A DNA stretch of 37,045 nt, from NCBI RefSeq assembly GCF_000179555.1, contig NZ_AECZ01000039.1, forward strand, positions 1-37,045, in the 5' to 3' direction. The translations under genes and the position numbers were made by a program. The notes beneath the pieces were generated by a model. The model made no database searches. It saw only the letters and a program-made list of their open reading frames with translations, and was not told the origin of the DNA. Each line of letters begins with the position of its first letter. The stretch's first letter is position 1. This DNA is from Solidesulfovibrio fructosivorans JJ] (GTDB taxonomy: Bacteria; Desulfobacterota; Desulfovibrionia; Desulfovibrionales; Desulfovibrionaceae). Shown piece by piece: positions 24,727-34,471 of the stretch.

Positions 24727-26706
24727 ATGGCCGTTGTCGGCGTGGATACCGGTGGCACGTTCACGGACGTTATCTGTTGGCGCGATGGGGCGTTTGCGGT
24801 GGTCAAGCTGCCTTCGACCCCGGACAATCCCGCCCGCGCCGTGCTTGCGGGGCTTGAGCGGTTGGGTTTCGCCGGGGGCCGCGTGCTGCACGGTTCGACC
24901 GTGGCCACCAATGCGATTTTGGAACGCAAGGGCGCGCCCACGGCTTTCATCGCCAACGCGGGCTTTGAGGACATCATCGCCATCGGCCGCCAGAACCGGC
25001 CCGAGCTTTACGACCTGGCCAGCCGCAAGGAACCCTGCCTCGTGCCCGGGGAACTGCGCTTCGGCGCGCCGGGACGCGTTTCGGCCGAGGGCAAGGTGCT
25101 CGAGGAGCTGACTCCCGAGCGGGCGTCCGAACTGGCCCGGGCCGTGGCCGATGCCGGCGCCACCTCGGCCGCCATATGTCTGCTTTTCTCCTTTCTCAAG
25201 CCCGAGCACGAACGCCTCCTTGGCGAGGCGCTGGCCGCATGCGGCCTGTCCGTCTCCCTTTCCAGCGACATCCTGGCCGAATTTCGGGAATACGAGCGCG
25301 CGGCCACCACGGTGGCCAATGCCTACGTGGCCCCGGTCATGGACGCCTATATCGGCGACCTGGAAGCCGGGCTGGGCCGGGAAGCGGCGCTTTCGGTCAT
25401 GCAGTCGAGCGGCGGGCTCATCACCGCCCAAACGGCCCGCCACGAGCCGGTGCGCACGATCCTTTCCGGCCCGGCCGGCGGGGTCGTTGCCGCCTTGGCC
25501 GTGGGCAAGGCCGCCGGTTTCGACAGCCTCATCACCTTCGACATGGGCGGCACCTCCACCGACGTTTCGCTTCTCGACGGCGGTCTGTCCGTGGCCATGG
25601 AAACGCGCCTTGCCGGCCTGCCGATCAAGACGCCCATGATCGACATCCACACCGTGGGCGCGGGCGGCGGCTCGTTGGCCGCCCTCGACGTCGGCGGGGC
25701 GCTGACCGTCGGGCCTCAAAGCGCCGGGGCCGATCCCGGGCCGGCCTGCTACGGCAGGGGCGAGGGGCTGACCGTCACCGACGCCAACCTTTTTCTCGGC
25801 CGGCTTGCCCCGGATCATTTCCTTGGCGGCGGAATGGCGCTTGCCTCCGATCGCCTGCCGCCGTTGTTCAAGCGCCTGGGCGCGGCGGCCGGCCTGACGC
25901 CGGTCGAAGCGGCCGAGGGCATCGTGGCCGTGGCCGAGGCGGCCATGGAGCGGGCCATCCGGGTCATCTCCGTGGAGCGCGGCCATGATCCGGCGGATTT
26001 CGCGCTGCTTTCCTACGGCGGCGCGGGCGGGCTCCACGCCGTGTCCCTGGCCCGGCTGCTCGGCGTCCAAACGGTTGTCGTGCCGCGCCATCCGGGTCTC
26101 TTTTCTGCCCTTGGCATGCTTCACGCCGATATCGTCAAGGATTTTTCCGAAACCGTCATGCTGTCTTCGGACAAGATCGACGTGTTCGAGCTGGCCGGGC
26201 TTTTCGGCTCCCTGGAGGAAAAAGCCCGCCAGGGCATGGCGGCCGAAGGTCTGGACGGCGGCGACATCGTGCTCGAGCGCCAGCTCGACATGCGCTACAA
26301 AGGCCAGTCCCACGAATTGCCCATTCGTTTCGTGGCCGACCCCTTCACCGCCTTTCACAACCGCCACGAGGACATTTTCGGCTTCAAGGACCGCAAGGCC
26401 GTCATCGAAGTCGTCACGCTTCGCATCCGGGCGCGCGCCGTTCAGGAGAAGCCGCCGTTCAAGGAGGCCGATCACCTTGTCGCGGCGGTGTCCGAGGAGG
26501 CCAAGCTCGGCGAACGCCCCCTCGTTTGGCGCACCCGCGAGATCGCGGCCCAGTGGTACGACCGGGAAAAGCTCGCCCCCGGCAACCGCATCCTCGGTCC
26601 GGCGCTCATCGCCGAAATTTCGGCCACCACCTTCGTTCCGCCCAAGGCCGAGGCACGCGTGGACGGCTTCGGCAACATCGTCATCGACACGCATGCCGAA
26701 GGATGA
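24727..26706 (+). CDS. hyuA: Hydantoinase/oxoprolinase family, subunit A (HyuA-like)
   Basis: This 659-residue protein has the HyuA plan, an ATP-binding actin-like fold that works with a HyuB subunit to open or carboxylate small ring or keto substrates (5-oxoproline, N-methylhydantoin, acetone-type). VGVDTGGTFTDV at 4-15 and FDMGGTSTDVSLL near residue 275 are the phosphate-binding loops. VGAGGGS and SYGGAGGLHA are further family motifs. The ATG at 24727 follows AAAAGGGGGCGA; the frame is open to 24562 but no homology begins there. Its normal partner hyuB lies 2.3 kb downstream, behind an inserted region. The substrate cannot be told from sequence. Confidence 0.88.
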   Translation: MAVVGVDTGGTFTDVICWRDGAFAVVKLPSTPDNPARAVLAGLERLGFAGGRVLHGSTVATNAILERKGAPTAFIANAGFEDIIAIGRQNRPELYDLASRKEPCLVPGELRFGAPGRVSAEGKVLEELTPERASELARAVADAGATSAAICLLFSFLKPEHERLLGEALAACGLSVSLSSDILAEFREYERAATTVANAYVAPVMDAYIGDLEAGLGREAALSVMQSSGGLITAQTARHEPVRTILSGPAGGVVAALAVGKAAGFDSLITFDMGGTSTDVSLLDGGLSVAMETRLAGLPIKTPMIDIHTVGAGGGSLAALDVGGALTVGPQSAGADPGPACYGRGEGLTVTDANLFLGRLAPDHFLGGGMALASDRLPPLFKRLGAAAGLTPVEAAEGIVAVAEAAMERAIRVISVERGHDPADFALLSYGGAGGLHAVSLARLLGVQTVVVPRHPGLFSALGMLHADIVKDFSETVMLSSDKIDVFELAGLFGSLEEKARQGMAAEGLDGGDIVLERQLDMRYKGQSHELPIRFVADPFTAFHNRHEDIFGFKDRKAVIEVVTLRIRARAVQEKPPFKEADHLVAAVSEEAKLGERPLVWRTREIAAQWYDREKLAPGNRILGPALIAEISATTFVPPKAEARVDGFGNIVIDTHAEG

Positions 26707-26728
26707 GGGCGGAGAGGTGAGAGAGGAA

Positions 26729-26793
26729 GCCTCCGGCGGCCAGGGGGAAACTTTTTGGAAAAAGTTTCCCCCTGGACCCTCTTCAAAAACTTT
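26729..26793 (+). repeat. Post-gene hairpin repeat after hyuA
   Basis: The 18 bases at 26729-26746 (GCCTCCGGCGGCCAGGGG) are identical to 36944-36961 after lon. Here they run into a perfect 17-bp stem with a GG loop (26740-26775; arm CCAGGGGGAAACTTTTT). A tail with CTTCAAAAACTTT follows, which recurs in nearly the same form after hyuB at 30611-30623. It starts 22 bases after the hyuA stop and probably terminates transcription. Confidence 0.7.
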
Positions 26794-27124
26794 CCATGGG
26801 GGGGAGGGGGGAATGGCTTTTTCGTCCCTTGACGGGGTAGGCTCTATCCCCAGGCCCTTCCAGCGTTCGGCCATGGAGTTGCGGCAGGATTGCTCCCGGG
26901 CATGGCGCGTGGTCAGGGCCATGGCTTGCTGCCGGTGATGGGGCGTTGTGACTGGGGCCGGCGGGGGCAGGGCGGACGCGAAGGCGTATTCTTCAAATAT
27001 GCGCCGCGCGCGGCTGTCCCGCCCCCGCCGGCCCGCCAAAGAAACCAGACCCGGCAGGCCGGGCAGGGTGGCGGAAAATTAGGCAACAGCGCCTTGAAAC
27101 CGGGTGGCTGACGGGGGCGTCGGG
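26794..27124. other. Gene-free stretch between hyuA and the glycosyltransferase gene
   Basis: No protein or RNA gene was recognised in these 331 bases. They are GC-rich like the surrounding genome and include G-rich tracts (26800-26812) and a possible small inverted repeat of GGCCATGG/CCATGGCC type near 26868 and 26919. A short open frame on the minus strand reads through the hairpin repeat and shows no recognisable domain. The stretch may be the remnant of a decayed gene at the edge of the inserted region. Confidence 0.35.
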
Positions 27125-27871
27125 ATGCTTGTTATCGGCACGCCATGTTATGGCGGGGTGGTCACGCTGCCCTACATGCTCTCCATGTTGGCGCTCAAGG
27201 ATGTGCTCAACGCCGCGAAGGTTCCGTTTCGCCTGCTGACGCCCGCCAACGACAGTCTCATCACCCGGGTCCGCAATTCCATCGCCAACACCTTCCTGCG
27301 CGACGAGCGGGCCACGCATCTGCTTTTCATCGACGCGGACATCGAGTTCGTTCCGGCCATGGTGCCCCGGCTGCTCGGCAGCGGCAAGGACGTGGTCTGC
27401 GGCGTCTATCCGGTCAAGGGTCTGCGTCTGGACCGCGTCATGGCGCAACCGGCGGGGGCCACGCCCCAGGCGGCCGAGGCGGCCAGCCTGGATTACGCGG
27501 TCAAGCTCAAGCCCGGCTGCCACATGGACGCCCAGGGATTTCTGGAAGTGGAGTACGCGGCCACGGGGTTCATGATGGTGAGCCGCCGGGCGCTGACGCG
27601 CCTGATGGACGCCTATCCGGACTTGCGCTATCGCTATAGTTGCACCAATGAGGAGCCGGCGGACAATTTCGCCTTTTTCGATACGGCCATTGATCCGCAA
27701 ACGCGCGACTATCTGCCCGAGGATTATGCCTTTTGCAAACGCTGGCGCGACATCGGCGGACAGGTGTTCGTCAGCGTGCCCGGCCGCTTCGCCCACCATG
27801 GCGGTAAGGCGTATATTGGAGATTTTGCAATGTATTTGCGAGATGTTACGAAGAAACATACGCATAAATAA
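27125..27871 (+). CDS. Glycosyltransferase-like protein (GT-A fold)
   Basis: This 248-residue soluble protein looks like a small family 2/Anp1-like glycosyltransferase. The N-terminus VIGTPCYGG begins a Rossmann-like half, and FIDADIEF (D70, D72) is the DxD metal/nucleotide-sugar motif. RVRNSIANTFL and GVYPVK are typical of a poorly described group also met in phages and islands. The ATG at 27125 was chosen; a GTG at 27104 would add seven residues. Most of the gene is GC-rich, but the last 20 or so codons (from about 27808) are AT-rich and lead into the low-GC gene that follows. There is no signal peptide. The acceptor is unknown. Confidence 0.72.
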   Translation: MLVIGTPCYGGVVTLPYMLSMLALKDVLNAAKVPFRLLTPANDSLITRVRNSIANTFLRDERATHLLFIDADIEFVPAMVPRLLGSGKDVVCGVYPVKGLRLDRVMAQPAGATPQAAEAASLDYAVKLKPGCHMDAQGFLEVEYAATGFMMVSRRALTRLMDAYPDLRYRYSCTNEEPADNFAFFDTAIDPQTRDYLPEDYAFCKRWRDIGGQVFVSVPGRFAHHGGKAYIGDFAMYLRDVTKKHTHK

Positions 27872-27893
27872 TTGTTTATTAGGTGAGGATACT

Positions 27894-28931
27894 GTGGATA
27901 CTGCGATTCTACTTTCTGTTGTTAAAGTATTGCAAAATGACTATGTAACATTTGATATCGGAGGTAGGCTTAATGCTTTAATTGAAATGCTTAGTGAATT
28001 TGAGCGTAATTCAGCAACCGTCGATAATAGTAAGTTTGAAGAATCGACTACAAACTTATTGGAAGCGCTTGATGATTTAAAATTGAACAAGCCATGCCTT
28101 TATCAGGAAGTTGTTCTGAATGAAATAAAAGCTTTTGAGTGGCTTGGTGATGAATTAAAAGAGAAAATAAAATCTATCATTAAAAATTATGCAAACAACA
28201 GAAAATTAATGATACAAGTGTTGTTGGATTTGAAAGCCAAATTCAACATGTATTTGGCTTCTCTTAACTCTTTGATCAGTGGATTTGCAAGGGTTGGCAT
28301 TGAGGAGTATGTCCTCTTAGACAATGATGCAAAGATAGTCGTTGTATTTCAGGAAGATATATCGCATTTTTCGCTTGATGCTTTAGAAAAGGAATTTCGT
28401 GAACTAAAGAAGACTCTTAACTTTATGTCTGAAATAGTTGGAGATCAAAAAAAAGCTTTTACAGTGTCTTCGATTGGGTCAACTGATTTTACACTTATTA
28501 TTGATTCTGGATTTAAGACGGCAGCGTTTTTTGCTGCTACAGTAACTTTTTGTTTAAAGATATATAAAGATTACTTGGATATTTTGTTGAAAAGAAAAGA
28601 GTTGAAAAAGATGGATTTTCCTGTCGAAGTTATTGAAAAAATAGTATCGGTTAGTGAAGAGATGAAAAATAAAAGAAAAAATGATTTTGTTGAAAATATT
28701 ATTGCAAAGTATCTGGATAATAATTCTGGTATTGATAGCGGGAGAAAGAGTGAGTTGGTGAATGCAGTTGCTGGTGTTTTGGATGATGTATCTAAAAAAA
28801 TTGAATCCGGAGTTAGTTTTGATGTAGTGAGTCGTGCTGCTGAGGATGGTATCAAGGGGGCTGGGGATGGAAGTGCTTCGTTTGATGATGCTGTGGCTGC
28901 TTTAAAATCTGCTCAAAATGAAATAAAATAA
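27894..28931 (+). CDS. Low-GC gene of unknown function
   Basis: I do not recognise this 345-residue protein. Two rows counted gave 38% and 27% GC, against a strongly GC-rich background, and Lys/Asn/Ile codons ending in A or T dominate. It begins with a GTG at 27894 behind AGGTGAGG, 22 bases after the glycosyltransferase gene. Residues 1-140 are predicted helical. Residues 145-235 combine a strand (AKIVVVFQ), a charged helix, a second strand pair (FTVSSIGSTDFTLII) and a hydrophobic helix (about 208-225) that could span or lie on the membrane. Residues 240-345 are helical and charged. Similar strand-plus-hydrophobic-helix blocks occur in uncharacterised accessory proteins, a comparison from memory only. 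It sits between hyuA and hyuB and looks horizontally acquired. Confidence 0.8.
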   Translation: MDTAILLSVVKVLQNDYVTFDIGGRLNALIEMLSEFERNSATVDNSKFEESTTNLLEALDDLKLNKPCLYQEVVLNEIKAFEWLGDELKEKIKSIIKNYANNRKLMIQVLLDLKAKFNMYLASLNSLISGFARVGIEEYVLLDNDAKIVVVFQEDISHFSLDALEKEFRELKKTLNFMSEIVGDQKKAFTVSSIGSTDFTLIIDSGFKTAAFFAATVTFCLKIYKDYLDILLKRKELKKMDFPVEVIEKIVSVSEEMKNKRKNDFVENIIAKYLDNNSGIDSGRKSELVNAVAGVLDDVSKKIESGVSFDVVSRAAEDGIKGAGDGSASFDDAVAALKSAQNEIK

Positions 28932-28938
28932 CTTAAAC

Positions 28939-28966
28939 TTGATAAGAATATTCTTTTGGCAATAAG
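28939..28966 (+). promoter_or_regulatory. Possible hyuB promoter in the AT-rich leader
   Basis: TTGATA at 28939-28944 and AATAAG at 28961-28966 are 16 bases apart, ahead of the hyuB ATG at 28989. AAGAATATTCTT, a 12-bp palindrome at 28944-28955, lies between them and could bind a regulator. The foreign DNA may thus have given hyuB its own promoter. Confidence 0.35.
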
Positions 28967-28988
28967 CGAATCTAAATAAAGGTTGATC

Positions 28989-30554
28989 ATGAACATCACT
29001 CCGATTACCCTGGAAGTCTTCAAGAACAAGTTCGCTTCGGTGGCCGAGGAAATGGGCATGGCGCTGACCCGCGCCGCCTTTTCCCCGAACATCAAGGAAC
29101 GTCGCGACTTCTCCTGCGCCGTGTTCGACGCCAAGGGCGACATGGTGGCCCAGGCCGCCCATATTCCCGTTCATCTCGGCTCCATGCCGCTTTCCGTGGC
29201 CTCCATCATCGAAGCGCTGGAACTGGCCCCGGGCGAAATGGCCATGCTCAACGATCCGTTTCGGGGCGGCACCCACCTGCCCGACATCACGCTTGTCGCC
29301 CCGGTCTACGCCGGCACCGACGCCCCGGTCTTCTACGTCGCCAACCGCGCCCACCACGCCGACGTCGGCGGCATGGCCCCCGGCTCCATGCCCCTTTCCA
29401 CCTCCATATTCCAGGAAGGCCTCGTCATACCGCCGGTGAAAATCGTCGTGGGCGGCGAAATCGTCCCGGACGTCATGAACCTCTTCCTGGCCAACGTGCG
29501 CACCCCGGCCGAGCGGCAGGGAGATTTCGCCGCCCAGATCATGGCCAACCGCACCGGCGTCGCCCGCATGGAAGCCCTGGTCAAGGCCCACAGCCTGGAG
29601 ACCGTGACCGCCATGGCCGAGGCGCTCATGGACTACGCCGAGCGGCTCATGATCGCGACCATCGCCGCCATGCCCGACGGCTCCTACGAAGCCGAGGACA
29701 GCCTGGACGACGACGGTGTCGGCGGCCAGGACGTCGCCGTGCGCCTGACGCTTTCCATCGGCGGCGAGGAGGCGGAACTCGATTTCACGGACAGCGATCC
29801 CCAAACGGCGGGCTGCGTCAACGCGGTGGGCGCCATCGCCGTCTCGGCCGCGCTCTACGTGTTCCGCTGCCTGGCCGGCGGCAACGCCCCGACCAACGCC
29901 GGCTGCCTGCGCCCCATCATCGTGCGCACGGCAGCCGGCACCTTGGTCGATGCCCGCTTTCCGGCGGCCGTGGCCGGCGGCAACGTCGAAACCTCCCAGC
30001 GCATTGTGGACGTGATCCTGGCCGCTCTGGCCAAGGCGCTGCCCGGGCGCATTCCCGCCGCCTCGCAAGGCACCATGAACAACGTGGCCATGGGCGGCTT
30101 CGACCCGCGCGTCAAAAAATCTTTCACCTACTACGAGACCCTTGCCGGCGGGGCCGGGGCCGATGCGAAGGGCCCGGGACAGTCTGCCGTGCACTCCCAC
30201 ATGACCAATACCCTCAATACGCCCGTCGAGGCGCTGGAATATGCCTACCCGCTGCGCGTCACGCGCTATGCGATCCGCCAGGGTTCCGGCGGTCCGGGCC
30301 AACATCCCGGCGGCGACGGGCTGGTGCGCGAGATCGAAGCCCTCGCCCCCATGGAGGTGACCGTGCTCTCCGACCGGCGTTTTCGCGGCCCCTGGGGCCT
30401 GGACGGGGGCGGGGAGGGCGCTTCCGGCGTCAATACCGTGACGCGGCGAAACGGCGAGATGGTCATGCCCGGCAAGTTTCACGTGCGCCTGCGCAAAGGC
30501 GACCGGCTGCGCATCGAAACCCCCGGCGGCGGGGGCTACGGCGTGATGGGGTAG
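28989..30554 (+). CDS. hyuB: Hydantoinase/oxoprolinase family, subunit B (HyuB-like)
   Basis: This 521-residue protein is the usual partner of HyuA and should form the catalytic core of the amidohydrolase or carboxylase. Family motifs include RRDFSCAVFDAKGDMV (about 38-53), the probable metal-binding HIPVHLGSM and RAHHADVGG, and the C-terminal TPGGGGYG. Composition returns to the GC-rich type exactly at the ATG, while the 57 bases before it are AT-rich. The ribosome-binding site (AAAGG) is weak. hyuA lies 2.3 kb upstream rather than adjacent, which is unusual. The reading frame is intact, so function is probably kept. Confidence 0.88.
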   Translation: MNITPITLEVFKNKFASVAEEMGMALTRAAFSPNIKERRDFSCAVFDAKGDMVAQAAHIPVHLGSMPLSVASIIEALELAPGEMAMLNDPFRGGTHLPDITLVAPVYAGTDAPVFYVANRAHHADVGGMAPGSMPLSTSIFQEGLVIPPVKIVVGGEIVPDVMNLFLANVRTPAERQGDFAAQIMANRTGVARMEALVKAHSLETVTAMAEALMDYAERLMIATIAAMPDGSYEAEDSLDDDGVGGQDVAVRLTLSIGGEEAELDFTDSDPQTAGCVNAVGAIAVSAALYVFRCLAGGNAPTNAGCLRPIIVRTAAGTLVDARFPAAVAGGNVETSQRIVDVILAALAKALPGRIPAASQGTMNNVAMGGFDPRVKKSFTYYETLAGGAGADAKGPGQSAVHSHMTNTLNTPVEALEYAYPLRVTRYAIRQGSGGPGQHPGGDGLVREIEALAPMEVTVLSDRRFRGPWGLDGGGEGASGVNTVTRRNGEMVMPGKFHVRLRKGDRLRIETPGGGGYGVMG

Positions 30555-30570
30555 GGCGAAGAGATGAACC

Positions 30571-30623
30571 GGGGGCAACTTTTCTGAAGAAAAGTTTCCC
30601 CCCGCCCCCCTTCAAAAGACTTT
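30571..30623 (+). repeat. Post-gene hairpin repeat after hyuB
   Basis: GGGGGCAACTTTTC pairs with GAAAAGTTTCCCCC (one mismatch, TGAA loop), followed by a C tract and TTCAAAAGACTTT. The second half matches the repeat after hyuA (AAAGTTTCCCCC, C-rich spacer, CTTCAAAAACTTT). It starts 17 bases after the stop and is a likely terminator. Confidence 0.65.
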
Positions 30624-30689
30624 AATAGTAAAAAAAGCATATTATCCGGCACATGCTTTCACCGTTATAAAATTTCGGAAGGGGAGAGC

Positions 30690-30729
30690 GCGAGAGGGGG
30701 AACCCTTTTTAAAGGGTTCCCCCTCTCGC
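30690..30729. terminator. Perfect 19-bp hairpin upstream of tig
   Basis: GCGAGAGGGGGAACCCTTT and its reverse complement flank a 2-base loop (TT). The following AAAATCTTTCC and the GGGGGAACCC core resemble the other hairpin repeats in the window. It lies between hyuB and trigger factor and may end transcription from hyuB or mark an older gene end. The region 30624-30689 between the two hairpins is AT-rich and holds no gene. Confidence 0.55.
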
Positions 30730-30901
30730 AAAATCTTTCCATCCTTTCTCCCTCTTCCGATCGCGATGTCTCGGGTTTTTGTTCTTTCCTTTCTTTCTTT
30801 CTTCGTGTAGTATTGCCTATTTCGTATTCGCAACATCACGCCCCGATCGATCCGAAATCCGCCCGCCGGACCCGGCAAGGGCGATAATCCTGGAGGAAGC
30901 C

Positions 30902-32236
30902 TTGGAATATAACGTCAATCAGATTTCGCCTGTCAAAACACAGGTCAACGTCACCGTCCCCGCCGAGGAGGCGGATGCCGCCCTGGCTACTGCCGTCGCC
31001 CTGTACCGCTCCAAGGCCGACATCAAGGGCTTCCGCAAGGGCAAGGTGCCCGCCAGCGTCATCGAGTCGCGCTTCAAGAAGGAAATCACCGCCGAGGCCA
31101 CCACCGACCTCATAAACGTCCATATCAACGAGATCATGGGCGAGCTCAAGCTCTCGCCGCTTTCCGGCCTGGACGTGAGCGACGCCGCGCTCCAGAAGGG
31201 CGAGTCCCTGGAATACACCTTCACCTTCGAGCACGCTCCGGCCTTCGATCTGCCCGAGTACAAGGGCCAGGCCATCGAGGAAGAGGAAGTCGTAATCGGC
31301 GACGCCGAAATCGACGCCGTGGTCGAGCGCGTGCGCAAGAATCTGGCCGAGGTCAAGCCCATTGCCGACGCCCGTCCGGCAATGGATGGCGAGGTCGTTT
31401 CCGTCACCTTCGAGGCCTTTGAAAACGGCGAGCCCATTCCCGGCGTGCGCGCCGAGAATTTCGAGCTGAGCCTTGGCGAAGGCCAGGCCCTGCCCGAGTT
31501 CGAGGCCCTCATCAAGACCATTCCGGCCGGCGAGGAGGGCTCTTCCGAGATGACCTTCCCGGCCGACTTCATCAATACCGATCTGGCCGGCCGCACCGTG
31601 CTCATGAAAGTGGCCGTGCACGTGATCAAGGAACGCCTTTTGCCCGAGGTGGACGACGAGCTGGCGAAAAAAGCCGGCAACTTCGAAAACCTGGACAAGA
31701 TGCGCGAAGCCATTACCATGTCCTACAAGAAATCCCGCGAGGACCTGCACCGCTCCTCGGCCCAGAAAAAGCTGCTGGACAACCTCCTGGCCCAGGTGGA
31801 GTTTCCCCTGCCGGAGTCCGTGGTGGAGCAGCAGCTTTCCAGCATGGCCGACGATTTCGTGCAGAAGCTGGAGCGGCAGGGCAAGAGCCTCGCCGGCGTG
31901 GGAAAGACCATGGAGGACCTGGAAGCCGAGCTCAAGCCCAAGGCCGAGGAGCTGGTCAAAACCCAGATTTTCCTCGCCGCCGTGGCCGCCAAAGAGGAGC
32001 TCTCCGTCAGCCCGCAGGAGATGGACGCGTTTTTCTACCGCCTGTCCACCCAGACCGGGCAGGACGTGGTGCTGCTCAAGCGCTACTACGAGGATAACGG
32101 GCTTATGATCCTGGTGCGCGACAAGCTGCTGGCGGACAAGGCCGCCGACTTCATTTACGCCAATGCCCTTGTGACCAAGGTGCCGGCCACTGAAAAGCCG
32201 GAGGAAGACGACAAGGGGTATGGCGTGCGCGAGTAG
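30902..32236 (+). CDS. tig: Trigger factor, ribosome-bound chaperone
   Basis: This 444-residue chaperone and peptidyl-prolyl isomerase meets new proteins at the ribosome exit. The ribosome-binding signature GFRKGKVP is at 43-50, the FKBP-like domain covers about 150-245, and the helical C-terminal chaperone domain follows. The start is a TTG at 30902, with TGGAGGA five bases upstream; the protein from this point matches the family N-terminus, while the longer upstream frame encodes no homology. A pyrimidine tract of TTTC repeats (30781-30803) and a TAGTAT -10-like sequence (30808-30813) precede it. clpP follows after 173 bases, the usual tig-clpP-clpX-lon order. Confidence 0.94.
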   Translation: MEYNVNQISPVKTQVNVTVPAEEADAALATAVALYRSKADIKGFRKGKVPASVIESRFKKEITAEATTDLINVHINEIMGELKLSPLSGLDVSDAALQKGESLEYTFTFEHAPAFDLPEYKGQAIEEEEVVIGDAEIDAVVERVRKNLAEVKPIADARPAMDGEVVSVTFEAFENGEPIPGVRAENFELSLGEGQALPEFEALIKTIPAGEEGSSEMTFPADFINTDLAGRTVLMKVAVHVIKERLLPEVDDELAKKAGNFENLDKMREAITMSYKKSREDLHRSSAQKKLLDNLLAQVEFPLPESVVEQQLSSMADDFVQKLERQGKSLAGVGKTMEDLEAELKPKAEELVKTQIFLAAVAAKEELSVSPQEMDAFFYRLSTQTGQDVVLLKRYYEDNGLMILVRDKLLADKAADFIYANALVTKVPATEKPEEDDKGYGVRE

Positions 32237-32259
32237 CGCGTCACAAGCTGGCTTCTTTT

Positions 32260-32375
32260 TTGCATGACCTGTAATGCGGTCATGGTGGGCGAAACGGCGG
32301 CAGCCCGTCGTTTCGCCCGGAACCCCAACCCCTGCGGTCGCGGCGAAGGCGGCTGGCGACAAACATAATTGTCGC
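32260..32375 (+). promoter_or_regulatory. Three hairpins between tig and clpP
   Basis: CATGACC/GGTCATG (about 32261-32286), GGGCGAAACG/CGTTTCGCCC (32287-32318) and GCGACAA/TTGTCGC (32356-32375) lie one after another in the 173-base gap. The first follows a CTTTTTT run, and none has a T tract behind it. They may regulate clpP through mRNA structure or mark an operator. No convincing promoter was found. Confidence 0.35.
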
Positions 32376-32409
32376 ACCGTGTCGCCCTCCGGCGCAAAAA
32401 GGGAGCACA

Positions 32410-33024
32410 ATGACTACCGTCCCTATTGTCATAGAAACCACGGGCCGTTCCGAACGGGCCTACGACATCTATTCGCGTCTGTTAAAAGACCGCATCATCC
32501 TGCTCGGCAGCGCGGTGGACGATTACGTCGCCAACCTGATTTGCGCCCAGCTGCTCTTTCTCGAGTCCGAGGACCCGGAAAAGGAAATTTCCCTGTACAT
32601 CAATTCCCCGGGCGGCGTCGTTTCGGCCGGGCTGGCCATCTACGACACCATGCAGTACGTCATGCCGCCGGTTTCCACGTTGTGCATGGGCCAGGCCGCC
32701 AGCATGGGCGCGCTGCTCCTTTGCGCCGGCGCCACCGGCACGCGTTACGCCCTGCCCCACAGCCGCATCATGATCCACCAGCCTTCGGGCGGCTTCCAGG
32801 GGCAGGCCACGGATATCGAGATCCACGCCAGGGAGACCAGACGCACCCGCGAGGCGCTCAACGAGATCATGGCCAAGCACACCGGCCAGCCCATTGAGAA
32901 GATCCAGGTCGACACCGAGCGCGACAATTTCATGAGCGCCGAGGAAGCCGTGGCCTACGGCCTCGTCGATAAGGTGTTTGCCTCCAGGGAACCTGTTGCG
33001 AAAACGGAATCCGGGGACGCCTAA
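32410..33024 (+). CDS. clpP: ATP-dependent Clp protease proteolytic subunit
   Basis: This 204-residue serine peptidase forms the two-ring degradation chamber used with ClpX. The triad is S98 (GQAASMGA), H123 (MIHQP) and D172 (TERDNFMSA). Unlike the E. coli protein it has no long propeptide ahead of PIVIE. The ATG at 32410 follows AAAAGGGAG. clpX begins 58 bases after its stop and encodes the unfolding partner. Confidence 0.97.
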   Translation: MTTVPIVIETTGRSERAYDIYSRLLKDRIILLGSAVDDYVANLICAQLLFLESEDPEKEISLYINSPGGVVSAGLAIYDTMQYVMPPVSTLCMGQAASMGALLLCAGATGTRYALPHSRIMIHQPSGGFQGQATDIEIHARETRRTREALNEIMAKHTGQPIEKIQVDTERDNFMSAEEAVAYGLVDKVFASREPVAKTESGDA

Positions 33025-33082
33025 CCGCGCCTTGGGTTTCGCTTAAATGGCCCGGAGGCCCGGGCAAAGTGGGTTTTCCCAT

Positions 33083-34336
<1,254 letters not shown>

Positions 34337-34356
34337 TTGACGTTGCCGCCTCCCGT

Positions 34357-34384
34357 TTGACAACGGTCTTTTCGGCATTACCTT
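34357..34384 (+). promoter_or_regulatory. Possible lon promoter
   Basis: TTGACA at 34357-34362 and TACCTT at 34379-34384 are 16 bases apart in the 135-base gap after clpX. A CGGACC/GGTCCG hairpin follows near 34414-34432, in the presumed leader. lon may thus be transcribed separately from clpX. No heat-shock operator (CIRCE) was seen. Confidence 0.4.
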
Positions 34385-34471
34385 GAGCATTCGCAGCATC
34401 CGACCGCCGGGCCGGACCTCCTCCGGTCCGACGGTCCAAAGCCGATGCCAACCCCGAAAACGGGAGGTTTC

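Noticed and set aside
26794-27100. Short minus-strand open frame through the hyuA repeat
   Set aside because: Part of it is just the hairpin repeat read as protein; no start signal or domain was found.
30781-30803. TTTC repeat tract before tig as a phase-variable repeat
   Set aside because: The units are imperfect and the tract lies outside the coding region; there is nothing to show switching, so it is only mentioned with tig.
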